A stretch of 64,000 nucleotides of DNA from the NCBI GenBank assembly GCA_039090855.1, contig CM077024.1, positions 64,193,594 to 64,257,593 on the forward strand, written 5' to 3'. Position 1 is the first letter of the stretch. Each line of letters starts with the position of its first letter. Source of the DNA: Macrothele yani. Lineage: Eukaryota; Arthropoda; Arachnida; Araneae; Macrothelidae. This document shows positions 1 through 10,054 of this stretch, piece by piece. A program made the position numbers and the translations under genes. Under the pieces are notes generated by a model that saw nothing but the letters and a program-made list of their open reading frames with translations, did no database searches and was not told the origin of the DNA.

Positions 1-73
1 AAATCTCTTGATCTCTGATACCTTCCTTGTGCTATGAGAAACTTTTCGTGCACCATTTGTTAATTTTCGTAAC

Positions 74-286
74 GCCTCCCCGGTGGCGCAGTGGTCTAAG
101 TGATGGCTTCTGATCATTCTTCCGAAAGGGGTCCGGGTTCAATTACCGGTGAGGCATGGATGTTGTGTTTTTCTTACGGCACTGGCTCTCTCCCTTCCCT
201 GGAACCAGTGACCCTAAATAAGGGACGGGCGACTGCTTATAGCCCATTGAGTTGCTCACCGTGGTTGTTAAACCTTCAATAAAAAA
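74..286 (+). mobile_element. tRNA-derived SINE, copy 1
   Basis: About 210 bp with a tRNA-like head. Box A-like TGGCGCAGTGG lies near position 84 and a degenerate box B (GGTTCAATTACC) near 137. These are followed by a non-tRNA body that recurs in every copy in this window and a tail ending CTTCAATAAAAAA. The flanking 9-bp TTTCGTAAC at 65-73 and 287-295 is a target-site duplication, so both ends are defined. Box A and B form an internal RNA polymerase III promoter in this class. The changed box B suggests this copy is inactive. Confidence 0.9.
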
Positions 287-367
287 TTTCGTAACATGCT
301 TTTTAGCCGCTGGTGGAACTAAATAGGTGTTTCTATTTGTGTATGCTTTATCGATTGTAGAAACCGG

Positions 368-489
368 TTGATCGTTTTCCTTACTGGTTCCATTGACTTT
401 GAATAGCTATGATAAATTTAATTAGCATCAGAACGGATTCAAGAGACGTGCTCATTACAGCAGAAAATTCGGTGTCATCTTTCTTGTTT
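368..489 (+). repeat. Dispersed repeat shared with the end of the 33.6-kb satellite array
   Basis: This stretch, including GGTTCCATTGACTTTGAA and TTCGGTGTCATCTTTCTTG, matches 33,585-33,708 at the distal end of the ~150-bp monomer array, with scattered substitutions. The bases just before it (about 300-330) contain CCGCTGGTGGAAC, possibly a decayed version of the monomer core. It therefore looks like a second, mostly lost copy of the element that carries the array. No coding capacity is evident. Confidence 0.7.
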
Positions 490-767
490 TTAAACATAAT
501 TGTATATGTTTTTAAATTTATATTTTTCGAATCATTGGAAAAGCACTTAATTTAATATGGCGGAAATATATTTTGAGAGATGTTTTCTCCCTTGTATTTT
601 TATTCGCATCTTCTATATTTTGGGCCACTCCCATAAAGAAATCCTGGGTGTTCCACTGTTGATTCATTGATTGTGTGCTATGAAATTTACTGTAATATTA
701 GGGTAATGCTTGCTCCTTGTTGGTGTACTCAGAAAGCGTTAGTGGAAGTAGCTGTTTTTTGAGTGAT

Positions 768-794
768 AATGAATGAAACCGCATTTCATTCATT
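768..794. repeat. Short palindrome, 11-bp arms
   Basis: AATGAATGAAA at 768-778 is the exact reverse complement of TTTCATTCATT at 784-794, with a 5-base CCGCA loop. No function is assigned. Confidence 0.8.
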
Positions 795-1147
795 ACTCGG
801 TTTCCGAATAATAGTGTATATGGAACACAATATTGCGTTCCATTCACAGTGTCCATTCATTACACGTTTCATACACAACTCTATTCATTTTACAGTAAAT
901 GAAACGTAATATACTCTACTCCATTGCCACTTTAAATACAACCCTATCTCTAAACATCTCTTGTTGTCTGAAGCACTGTAGTTTTCCGAAGAGGGGAGAA
1001 ACCGTTGGAGCATTGAATTTCGTCAGTTGCGTTCTAGTTGTCGTGGCAGTCACCATCTGCTGTTGTTTTGATTGAATAAAGATTGTTGATGACATTTCTT
1101 GTTTTCATTTCAGGAAATCAGGAAATACCATTAGCATGCAGCAGCAT

Positions 1148-1215
1148 TCTATTAAAAAAACCACAAAAAAAAAAAAAAAAGAAAAGAAAGAAAGAAAAGC
1201 AAGGAAAAAGAAAGA
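1148..1215. repeat. A-rich low-complexity tract
   Basis: Poly-A and AAAG-rich sequence. The apparent ORFs on both strands across it are composition artefacts (runs of Lys or Phe). Confidence 0.8.
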
Positions 1216-1463
1216 TGTTAACGAATTCTATGCACGAAAAAATTTTAAACAAAAGAATTTTAGCAAATTCAAAAAAAAAAAATTGTTGACTGTATATTGA
1301 CAAAATTTTTTGTTGAATTAACAAAACGTTTTTCTCAGTGAATGCACTCTCTGTTTATGTAAGGATCGGGTTAAATCTGTTTATATAGCATAAATTTTCC
1401 ATGAAATTTCTATCCAACTGCAAGACAGTAGTTCGATAGAAACTTTATATCAAATATCCATTC

Positions 1464-1679
1464 ACCGCCCCGGTGGCGCAGTGGTCTAAGCGATGGCTTC
1501 TGATCATTCGCACGGAAGGAGTCCGGGTTCGAATCCCGTGAGGCATGGATGTTGTGTTTGTCTTACGGCACTGGCTCTCTCCCTTCGCTGGAACCAGTGG
1601 CCTTAAATTAGGGACGGGCGACTGCTTATAGCCCATTGAGTTGCTCACGGTGGTCGTTAAACCTTCAATCGAAAAAAAT
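1464..1679 (+). mobile_element. tRNA-derived SINE, copy 2
   Basis: Same family as copy 1, with intact-looking box A (TGGCGCAGTGG) and box B (GGTTCGAATCCC). It is flanked by the 10-bp duplication ATATCCATTC at 1454-1463 and 1680-1689, so it is full length and fairly young. The non-tRNA body carries the shared GGGACGGGCGACTGC block and the tail ends CTTCAATCGAAAAAA. Confidence 0.92.
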
Positions 1680-1914
1680 ATATCCATTCCAACTCATAAG
1701 CTTGTGGACGTATTATCGGATCTTGCAAAATTGCATTTTTCAACCAAACTTTTTGAAATTTATCAGCGATTTTTAGATTTTTATTTTATACTGTTTATGG
1801 AATCAAAAAATAGGTGAAAGGATTTATTCATGTATAGCTTAGCTAAGGAAGATATCAGGATAATGAAATTTTAGAACTTCTGAGATGTTATTTTGCGTGA
1901 TTGTTTGACGTGTA

Positions 1915-2275
1915 GTACGGAAGCTGAAAACCTTCAATATCGGTTGATGGCAGAAATGTCCCTCCAATTCGTTCAGCTCAAGAGCAGGCTTTAGCAGCTG
2001 GAACTCCTAATATTCATGTGAAAGAAATCAGAAGTTCAGAGAAGGTGCCTTCGAAGCCCATTTATCACGAATAACGTAGAAATCACACACAAAAACGTAC
2101 GTAAATTAACACATAAAGGAACTTCGGGTGCTGGTCAACAGTTGCTATGTCCTGGATGTGAAGGTAATCACCCATGGAAGAAGTGCAAGTTTACAGATGT
2201 GGAATGTTATAACTACAAGGAAAAGTAACAGACTGAGAGACTTTACCGTGCTTAAGTAAAGCTGAAAGAAAAAAA
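1915..2275 (+). pseudogene. Ty3/Gypsy-like gag fragment (zinc-knuckle region)
   Basis: A decayed coding stretch in which 2150-2230 reads CPGCEGNHPWKKC followed by FTDVECYNYK. The first part is a Cys-X2-Cys-X3-His-X4-Cys nucleocapsid knuckle and the remainder resembles the second, partly lost knuckle of insect Gypsy gag proteins. Upstream residues (YRLMAEMSLQF) fit the same protein but contain stops. It is not functional. The matching reverse transcriptase/RNase H part probably lies at 13,974-14,700, separated by later insertions. Confidence 0.55.
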
Positions 2276-2322
2276 AAGTCAGTCATGATCTACAACTCGT
2301 TCAGAAAAGGCACACGCTATTT

Positions 2323-2509
2323 TTTTTTTTTTTGATTGGAGGTTTAACGACCACCGTGAGCAACTCAATGGGCTATAAGCAGTCGCCCGTCCCTAATTTA
2401 GGGCCACTGAAGGGAGAGAGCCAGTGTCGGAAAACAAACACAACACCCATGCCTCACGGGATTCGAACCCGGACTCTTCTCGGATAAACGGTCATAAGCC
2501 AGCGCTTAG
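2323..2509 (-). mobile_element. SINE copy 3, body and tail (split by LINE)
   Basis: Minus-strand copy of the same SINE: poly-A tail at 2323, then body, box B (GGTTCGAATCCC) and the sequence back to CTAAGCGCTGGCTT at 2496-2509. The head with box A is missing here and is found at 8686-8722, on the far side of the LINE at 2510-8685. Joining the two pieces at the duplicated 14 bp rebuilds a normal SINE arrangement. Confidence 0.9.
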
Positions 2510-2941
2510 TTTCAATATTCGCTTTTATTCACTTAAAAGAATTACAACAGAACATCCCCAACCTCACACGCAGTGTGAGAGAAGGGGAGAAATAAAACAA
2601 AATCTAGATATTTACAATGAAATGATAATTGTACAAATGAGCAATGACAGGCATTGCATTATTTGCTGTAAACAGCAGTAGCTCTGGGATAATTGTTCAT
2701 TGAAGTCTTGGAACATCACTGGAGCGAAACAATTTACAGAAAATTTTTTGCGCAGTTCTAGTGACATGGGAATCACTGGTGGAAGAGAGTCACTGTGCGG
2801 ATGAAGAGAACTCTGTACAAAAGGTGACATCAGCAGGAAGCAAACACAATCCAGTTCCAGGAGGAAACATGGTGAGGGAACAGTAAAAATTGAAAGTTCC
2901 GACGTAGGTTTATTAACACAGCAGATGAATAGTCTGGGGCA

Positions 2942-5900
2942 CTAGAAAACCGAAACCAGGGAACGACACAGTGACCATGTTTTGAAGAAGGCAGGTAACC
3001 GTGCCGTGTCATTCGCCAAGGAGTATTCCAGGGTGAGTCTGGCTTTAACCCTGTTGCGGTAGTGTGCAACCAAGGAGGTAGAGAATGTGATAGGATCTGG
3101 ATCTTGTAACTGTAGCAGGTGAGAGAAAATAATATATTTAGCTAGGATAAATAAATACAAACAAACTGGTAAAATAGAGGAGAAACTTGTAGAACTGTGG
3201 CCGAGGAAACGATAATCTTCTAGGGTGAGATCACTGGTACAAGAAGGATGTGCAAGTTGGAACATACTGTGAAATAGTGGGAGCAGCGTGGGACAGTAAA
3301 CAAACATATGTAAGACGTCTCCAACGACGTTACAAAAAGGGCAGAGATCTGATGATACTATATTTCTCCGGAACAAAGTCGAAGGGACAGGCAGTCGATT
3401 GTGCAGAAACCTCCAGTGCACATTAAGTTCTGAGGAGAGGGCCGGTGAATGTTGGGCAGTAGACCAGACCGAGGTTAGTGCAAAAGAAGGAACAGAGGGA
3501 ATAAGGCAAGGTACCGCAGAAGAAGAACGGAGAAAACGGTACAGGGTGCGGGTGGAAAGACTGTGGAGAGGGAGGAGATCACCGGAAAAGGGAAGGAAGA
3601 ACGGAAAAGGGAGGGAGGCAGAGGAAACAGAAAGGAGGCCAGAGGAATCGACTAGGGAAGGAAAAAGTGATTGAAGAGCATGTTTAAGTTGGAGGAAGTT
3701 ATCAGAGAGTTCGGGCAAAGGTGGGAGGGTGGGAAAAAGGTCGGAAACGGGTTTCCATGAAAAATCAAAGGAGACTACACCAGCGTGTAGCCATGCGGGG
3801 AAAAAGAAAAAGTTGGCAGTAGGGGGATGGAGGACGGAGGAGAAAAAAGAGGCTCGGAAAGAAGATCAAGAGTGGAAGAGGGTGGTTGACGAATGAGCGG
3901 TAAAGAACGAAGGAACTGAACAGCTTCATGGTAGACTAGAGGATAACGGGGTGGGGGGGGGTGACAGTGTGAATATCCATCTTGAGAAGAAGATGGACGG
4001 TGAGGCAGGGATTAAGGGGGAAGTCAGAACATTAAGCAGAAGAATGGAAGCGGAAGAATCTGGTTGAAATATCAAATGGAGGAAATTGAAAATTCTTACA
4101 GCTTTATAACGTATGGTATTCTCTGGCATATTGAGGCCACCACAAGTCGAAGGTAGAGACAATACTGAGGAAGATAACCAATGAGTAGATGACCAAACAA
4201 TGCTGAGCATTGCTGATGTTGTTGCAGATTTGAACGTAGGCTGGTGGCGGTTGTGCAATCCAGGAATGATAAACTAACGAGAGGATGTGGGTGCCAGCAA
4301 GCCGTGCACGACTGTGGTAGGTCAAACAGCACTTGAGCTTGGACCAGTAAGCAGCTGTGTGACGTAGTTTCCTGATGAGGGTTCTCCAGGTGGCAGCCGC
4401 TGCTGAGACCCGGCTGCCAATGTGCACCCCAAGTATCCTTTGGCTGGTGGAAGTCCAATGAGCGCCCCACGGTGCATCGGGGCGATGTCTCCAGGAGCCA
4501 CACAACAAGCCTGTACAATTTGAAAGGTTTAACGAAGCGCCGGAAGCCGCAGCATACACGTGATACCATGCAAGAACAATTGTGAATTGCCATTCTTCTC
4601 GAATGAGAACTGTGAGATCATCGGCGTAGGCAGTAAGAACGATAGAATGGTGCCTGGTGCTATGCTGAATGGTGGAGGGGGAGGTTGTAGAAGAGAACGG
4701 ATAGAGCAAAGAAAAGGCTCAAACGACTAGAGAGAAAAGTTGTCCGGAAAGAGGACATCCTTGACGGATGCCCTTACCAAACGGAATGGGGGCTGTAAGG
4801 ATGGACAACTGAGTCCTGGTACAGGGCAAGGAGGGCTGTGATGAAGACAGATGGGAAACCGTAGGCAGAGAGCACAGAGGCAAGCCACTGATGACTCACG
4901 TTATCAAAGGCCTGCCTCTGATTAAGATTTAGGAAGGCTAAGGGTTCGGAGGAAAGGTGGGCAAGCCAATATGAGTCACGGAGGAGATTAATATTAGTAT
5001 GAATGCTTCGGCCAGGGATGGTGTACGTTTGATCGGGATCTATGACGGTGGGAAGGACAGGGTTCAATCGAAGTGAGAGTATTTTAGTATAAATCTTGTA
5101 GTCAACATTAAGGATGGATACAGGACGCCAGTTATCCAACTCCAGCAGACACCCCTTTCTTTGGAAGAAGAATGATGTGAGCTAGAGTAAAAGCGGGGGG
5201 GAGAACAGATAAGGAAAAAGCAGCTGTAAATCAAGGCAATAGGAGAGGGTGTATGAAAGAGGAAAACGTACGAAAGAAATTAACTGTCAACCCGTCAGGT
5301 CCAGGTGACGAGTGACAGTTAAGTAAGGCAAGTGACTGTACTACTTCTGCTGGGGTGATAGGCATAGAAAGAGATGTAACAAGATGCGATGGAATATGTG
5401 GTAAGGCACGAAGAATCGAATCAGCATGCGGAGAACTTAACTGGAACTGAGCAAAACGTGTCTGGAAATATGTTCTAACACCGGAGCAAATGAGAGTGGG
5501 GTCATTAGTAACAGTTCCATCAGGTAACTTCAGATTACGCAGGTGATGAGCAGAACGTTTGTGGAATTCCAGTTGTTGAACCTGTTCACATAGATAGTCA
5601 TTTGGCTGGAGATAAAGGAGCTTGAGGCGGTGAAGAGCTTGTTGGGAGACAGGAAGTAGCAAGGCACGAAGTAGCAAGGCACGAAGTTCAGCTTGGTAAT
5701 GAGAAAACAGCGGAGAATCAAGATCTAGGGTGGAAAAATCGAGCGCGCAGCATCAATCTTCATAGAGGCGGTAGTACGTTTTTCGTGGGAATATTGTTTG
5801 GTATAAAGAAGAATTTGGGATTTGACATTTAACCAGTGTTGCAAAGGACAAGAAGCAAAAGGGAAGCGTATATAAGGCTTGTTGGAGCTGCGATTGGATG

Positions 5901-6700
5901 GAATTTACGTAAGTTGAATCAAGTAAAAGATCATCATCAAGCGTCCAAGTACGGCAATATTGCCGAGGAGATGGACTGGTGTGAAGACACATTACGACGC
6001 AGCTGTGGTCGGAAGAAACTGTCGGTGGGTGAGAAAGGGAGATAACTGAAGGAAGAAGAATTGAAGAAACATAAAACCGGTCAAGTCGGGCAGTTGTAGG
6101 GGAGGAAGTGGAGTAGGAGCGCCAGGTGTACGAACGAAGAAATGGGTGCAGGTGTCGAAAAGAATCTTGGAGTTGTAGCTGGTTGATGGCTGTAGAAAGT
6201 GCTCTGGTAAGAAAATGCCTGGTATCCGTGGAACCGTCCGATCTGTCGAGGGATGGGTCAAGGGTGCAGTTAAGATCGCCACCTAAGATTACAATATCAG
6301 TGACCGGAAGACCTTGAACACAGGAAACAAAATGCTCAAAAAGACAGTCTGCATACTGTTGATTGCCGGAAACATAGATGTTGAAGATATGGTAGCGGAA
6401 GTTGTGAAGTCGGAAGGACAGAAGCTGCAGGAGGTCACGATAAATCAGTTTGACCGTGATATCAGTAATGAAGGATCGAAGACGAAAATGGATGGCCACC
6501 GCAAGTCCTGCGTGAAGACTAAGGCGATGGACATGGTAGAATTGAAATGGCCAGGTTCGCAACCGGTGGTATGGGGTGTTGGGATGACAGTTAGCCTCCT
6601 GTAGCAATAATATATCCGCATCATGCGGTGTAATGTCTTCAAACACTAACGCATTGGTAGGAGGGACGGAGCATCCTCTACAGTTGAAAGAAAGTAATGT
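2942..6700 (-). pseudogene. LINE ORF2: endonuclease-reverse transcriptase, frameshifted
   Basis: Domains appear in order on the minus strand but in changing frames. 6690-5753 is an APE-type endonuclease with LLLQEAN, GGDLNCTLD and SSDHSCVV, corresponding to the catalytic Glu, Asp/Asn and terminal Asp-His. 5677-5231 leads into the RT fingers (SSPGPDGLTVNF). 5139-4774 carries WRPVSILNVDYK and LNQRQAFDNVSH, a degraded RT block with the usual Asp gone. 4709-4104 holds the active-site box AYADDLTVL. 3718-2942 ends with LCPFCNVVGDVLHMFVYC, a Cys-X2-Cys...His...Cys motif common after RT in L1-like elements. At least four frame changes make it non-functional. Confidence 0.85.
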
Positions 6701-8492
6701 TAACTTGAAAGAGGTTGTAGTGGTTGAATATTACTATCAGCACTTCTGTGAAGACTGGTTACACGTTTCTTTAAGTTAGATGTCTGCGCATTAGTGACTG
6801 TGTCAATTTTCGGCAAAAGAGCAAGTAGATTCTGAAGTTGGGTGATAATAGTAGGAAGCTGAGCATTACGTGATTGAACGCAGTCTAGCTGCTTGAGAAG
6901 ACGTGACAGTTGATTGAGTATGACGAGAGCAAGATCAGACGGCGCCAGCGGCCCGTCTAATGCAGGGAAAGTTTCCAGATATTCTGCGAAAGCTTTTTGA
7001 TCCAACAATTTTGGAACAGCTGGGGACTTAAGAGATGTAGGAAGTGCTGTTGGAGAGAAAGATTGTCGAATTGGCGAACGGGAACGAGAGCAGCGTGGAG
7101 AAGACGTCACCGGCGAGATTGAACTCTGTCTGGTACGTTTCAACGTGGGAATGCCGGGAGAAGCTGGTGGGTGTAGGACAGTTAGATCTGACTCCACATT
7201 AGGGGATCCAAGGGAAGAAGATGAAGCAACACGACGGAGGGGTTGCCATTCCTTTTCTGAGATAATACCCTCCGAAGAACGTAGAGGTACCACAGCAGCA
7301 AGTGGGTCCAACGATGGAGAGGTGGCCAAAGTTACCGTAGTAAAGATCGAAAACTTGGAGACTGATGATGAATTATCATTTGCTGGGGAGAAGCCTCTGG
7401 AACAACAGTAGCAGGGATCAAGGACGTCTGTGGAGCCGAACTTTGGTGTGGCCAGAGAAACTGGTGTTGAGGGTGGGGTGTTGACTTCTGGCGGTATGGA
7501 AAGAGGCGGCTTGGCAGATACATGTGGACAACGTGATTGGATGTGACCATATGCCTTGCATTTAAAACAATGCAAGGCAGTAACGATATCGATCTGGAAA
7601 ATCTGCTTCCCTACAACCACAGTGAGGTCAGTAGGGCAATCAGAAGGGAACAGGATCCTTGCTTGGCGACGCAGACCTAAGATGTTCCTGTCATCGGGTT
7701 TTGTTGGTGCGGAAGACAGAGTGGAAATGGAACCAACTACTTTTCCACAACGGTAAAGGGCCGCCATTAAGTAATGGTTCTTGATTTCTGGTGGTACGGG
7801 GTAGCACGTAACAAGTACGGGGAGCCGCGTGAGCGGGACTCCCAGTAAGTTATGATCCCCAACATGCAGTCCGTGAGATAAGACGCGCTCCACAAACTCT
7901 GGCTTCGCAAAATAGATGAGAACAGTCCTAGGTTTCCTCGCCATATGGGTGATCGCTCTCTTAGGGAGGATTTGGCGGATGGCTAAGGAGTATTTTTTAA
8001 GGCTGGTGTCCGGGAGGGCATCAAAACATATGTCAAGTTTCTGTGTGCGTAAAACCTCTGGCCCAGCAGCTGAAGTTTCCGGAATTTCGATGCGTAATTT
8101 CTTGTTGTCTCTAGTGACAATCATATCAAGAGGCGTTGTACATGGATTCTTCGCTGTAGAGGAAGACGAACTGGTACCCTTCACAACGGAAGCATAAGGT
8201 AGAGTTGCCGTAGGAATAGGCGGAGATGGGGAAGGTCGAGACGCAGTGCTCGCAGCAGCAAATGAAGTACCAGAGGCAACGGATACTGAAGAAGTTAATG
8301 ACGTCACTGTGGTGGAGAATGTCGGGAATCAACATCCATGGAGTTGGAAGAAGAGGTCGTAACATCAGATAACGCGGCTTGGAAACCAGCTGCGTGTGGT
8401 AGTGACGATGACCGAACGTAGCCAGGCGGGGGCGGAGCTTTGCTATCAAGCTTCAGACCTGGCCTATCAGATGCGGTCGCCGCCATTTGCAA
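6700..8492 (-). pseudogene. LINE ORF1: nucleic-acid-binding protein with CCHC knuckle
   Basis: About 597 residues reading from 8492 down to 6700, with one frameshift near 8310-8320, where the N-terminal 60 residues (MQMAATASDRPG...) end in another frame and the main part resumes at VTSLTSSVSV. The central region contains CFKCKAYGHIQSRC, a canonical Cys-X2-Cys-X4-His-X4-Cys zinc knuckle, preceded by a domain (LPVLVTCYPVPPEIKNHYL) like that of Tx1-family ORF1 proteins. The C-terminal half is Ser/Pro-rich. Expected role: binding element RNA as a ribonucleoprotein in the cytoplasm and nucleus. Its stop lies next to the start of the ORF2 endonuclease (NCRGC near 6690), so the two ORFs abut or overlap slightly. 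Confidence 0.8.
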
Positions 8493-8685
8493 TGGCTGGC
8501 CTGCTAAACCCGACCCTGGGCAAAGCCAGGACGGAAAAAGAGTTAGTACAAGTAAAGTTTTGCTTACAGGACGTCAAAGGTCGGACTCAATCGACACAGG
8601 AGATACACAAAATGACGGCCCACACACAAAAGGACACCAATAAACGCAGGTCAAACACAGAGCACAGGTCAACACAACCTTCACA

Positions 8686-8722
8686 AAGCCATCGCTTAGA
8701 CCACTGTGCCACCGGGGCGGCC
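8686..8722 (-). mobile_element. SINE copy 3, head with box A (split by LINE)
   Basis: Minus-strand GCCCCGGTGGCACAGTGG followed by TCTAAGCGATGGCTT, the first ~37 bp of the SINE. Box A has one change (GCGC to GCAC). It ends exactly at the 14-bp duplication shared with 2496-2509, which defines the LINE insertion. Confidence 0.9.
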
Positions 8723-8854
8723 ACATTCTTTTGCTAAGGTTACAACCAAAATTGTAGGGAATCTACGACAGTACAATAATGATTCCTTTAGTCTCAGATC
8801 AACTGTTATAAACAGCCATGTCTTATAGAAGTAAACTCATTGGCAAGGGTCTGG

Positions 8855-9250
8855 GTCAAAAGACCGACAAAACAAAACACTGACACTCAAAACACCAACA
8901 GCAAAAAACACCGTGTCTTCCAGACAAACTTTCCGATATTATTTTGTCCTTGCCATACAGCGCCGATTGCTGACGCAGCAACAAAACAGAAATGAGATGT
9001 CGTTGTTTTGTCCTTTCGGTATTACGGCTTTTTGGGGTTTTGCACTGTCAGTGTTTTGTACTATCGATATGTTGTCCGGTCGGTGTTTTGGTTGTCGATG
9101 TTTTGAGTGTGGGTGTTTTGTCATGTTGGTGTTTTAGGTATGGGTGTTTTGTCATGTTGGTGTTTTGGGTATGGGTGTTTTGTCATGTTGGTGTTTTGGT
9201 TATGGGTGTTTTGTCATCGGTATTTCGGATGTCGGTGTTTTGTCCTGCAC
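8855..9250. repeat. Degenerate foldback built from GGTGTTTTG motifs
   Basis: The left part (8862-8913) is rich in CAAAACACC and GACAAAAC. The right part (9025-9245) repeats the complementary GGTGTTTTG and GTTTTGTC many times, so the two arms could fold on each other. The long open frames here encode Cys/Phe/Gly-Val repeats produced by the repeat itself and are not proteins. Confidence 0.6.
9114..9240 (+). repeat. 31-bp minisatellite
   Basis: Units starting at 9114, 9145, 9176 and (partial) 9207, each TGTTTTGTCATGTTGGTG followed by a TTTTGGGTATGGG-like end. The repeats are nearly identical, which implies recent expansion. Confidence 0.85.
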
Positions 9251-9773
9251 CCCATGGGCAAAGGAAACAGTTTTCGACAGGAGAACATTAAATTAGCTTT
9301 TTACGGAATGACCTTTTCAGTTAGCGAAATCACCCTACATATTAAGGGCTCAAAACAAGTGGAGTTAGTTAAAAAATGTCCTGAAGTCTTGCACCGTTTC
9401 TCACGAAGACGGAGGAAGTGTTGGACATGATAAATGTACAGGGTGTCCGAGAATTATTGGACACATTACAAAATTATGTACCAAAAAAAAAACTATGACC
9501 ATTGTCTGGTGTTCTATGTCACGTATTACTAACACGGTTTCTATATTTTTGTTTTACAGAATTGTTATTCTCAGAAACCGATAGATGGCGCTAGGTGCGG
9601 CCTGAAGAGGAATGTATGAGAAATGCGCAATCAGTAGTCATGTCATCCGTACAGCAGAAGGTGATGTGTGTGTTATAGCTGGCGGAATTGAAGTCTGTCA
9701 TTAAAGTTAAAAGACGGTACCGTTTAGAGTATGATTGTAATTCTCCGTCAACGAATATTCAGTTAAGCGGTGG

Positions 9774-10054
9774 ATGAAACATTTTAAAGAAACTGGCAAT
9801 GTGGAACATTGTGGAGGAGCCGGTAGGCCTAGCGTCAGCGGTGAGACGGTTGACCAAGTTAATGAAAGTTTCCGACGAAGCTACAGGAAATCCGTTCGTA
9901 AAGCAAGCAGAGAACTGTGCATTCCGAAATCGACAGTTCACGATATCTTGCACAAGAAATTAAAGTTTCATGCTTATGAAATTCAAATAGTGCAAAAGAT
10001 GCATGTAAATGATCACACTCTGCGATACGATTTCGCTGTGGATATACTAAATCG
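9774..10054 (+). pseudogene. mariner-like transposase, N-terminal DNA-binding part
   Basis: Reads MKHFKETGNVEHCGGAGRP and then SVRKASRELCIPKSTVHDIL, a helix-turn-helix of the type that binds transposon ends. The frame is open through VDILNR, where the RTE element interrupts it at the 11-bp duplication ATACTAAATCG (10,044-10,054). The continuation resumes at 13,242. The true start is probably slightly upstream, since KRW precedes the Met. Confidence 0.8.

Larger units (their letters stand above)
490..1453. other. No gene seen; AT-rich with a short palindrome and A-rich tract
   Basis: No conserved protein is recognised. There is a perfect 11-bp-arm palindrome at 768-794, several scattered ATTCATT motifs at 785-900, and an AATAAAG near 1075 followed by a T-rich stretch. 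Open frames near 1083-1324 are lysine- or phenylalanine-rich by-products of poly-A tracts. A decayed LTR is possible because a polyadenylation-like motif is present, but no matching second LTR was found. Confidence 0.5.
2510..8685 (-). mobile_element. Tx1/L1-like non-LTR retrotransposon, full length, inserted in SINE
   Basis: A 6.18-kb element on the minus strand with ORF1 (zinc-knuckle protein) and ORF2 (APE endonuclease, reverse transcriptase, C-terminal Cys-His motif). It is bounded by a 14-bp target-site duplication, AAGCCAGCGCTTAG at 2496-2509 and AAGCCATCGCTTAG at 8686-8699 (one mismatch), that belongs to the SINE around it. The 5' end begins TGTGAAGG and the 3' end, near an AATAAAAG motif, finishes ATTGAAA. 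Clade assignment rests on ORF1 layout and RT wording such as NWRPVSILNVDYKI and DQTYTIPGRSIHTN, which resemble Tx1/L1 elements. It is inactive: ORF2 is broken by several frameshifts and ORF1 by one. Confidence 0.9.

Noticed and set aside
1083..1324. Lys-rich and Phe-rich small proteins on opposite strands
   Set aside because: Both come from a poly-A tract and show no conserved motif.
2942..3718. Independent host gene on the minus strand
   Set aside because: Its Cys-His motif and position show it is the C-terminal part of the LINE ORF2, inside the defined element ends.
9107..9430. Cys/Val/Gly repeat protein
   Set aside because: It is the translation of a 31-bp minisatellite and has no conserved features.
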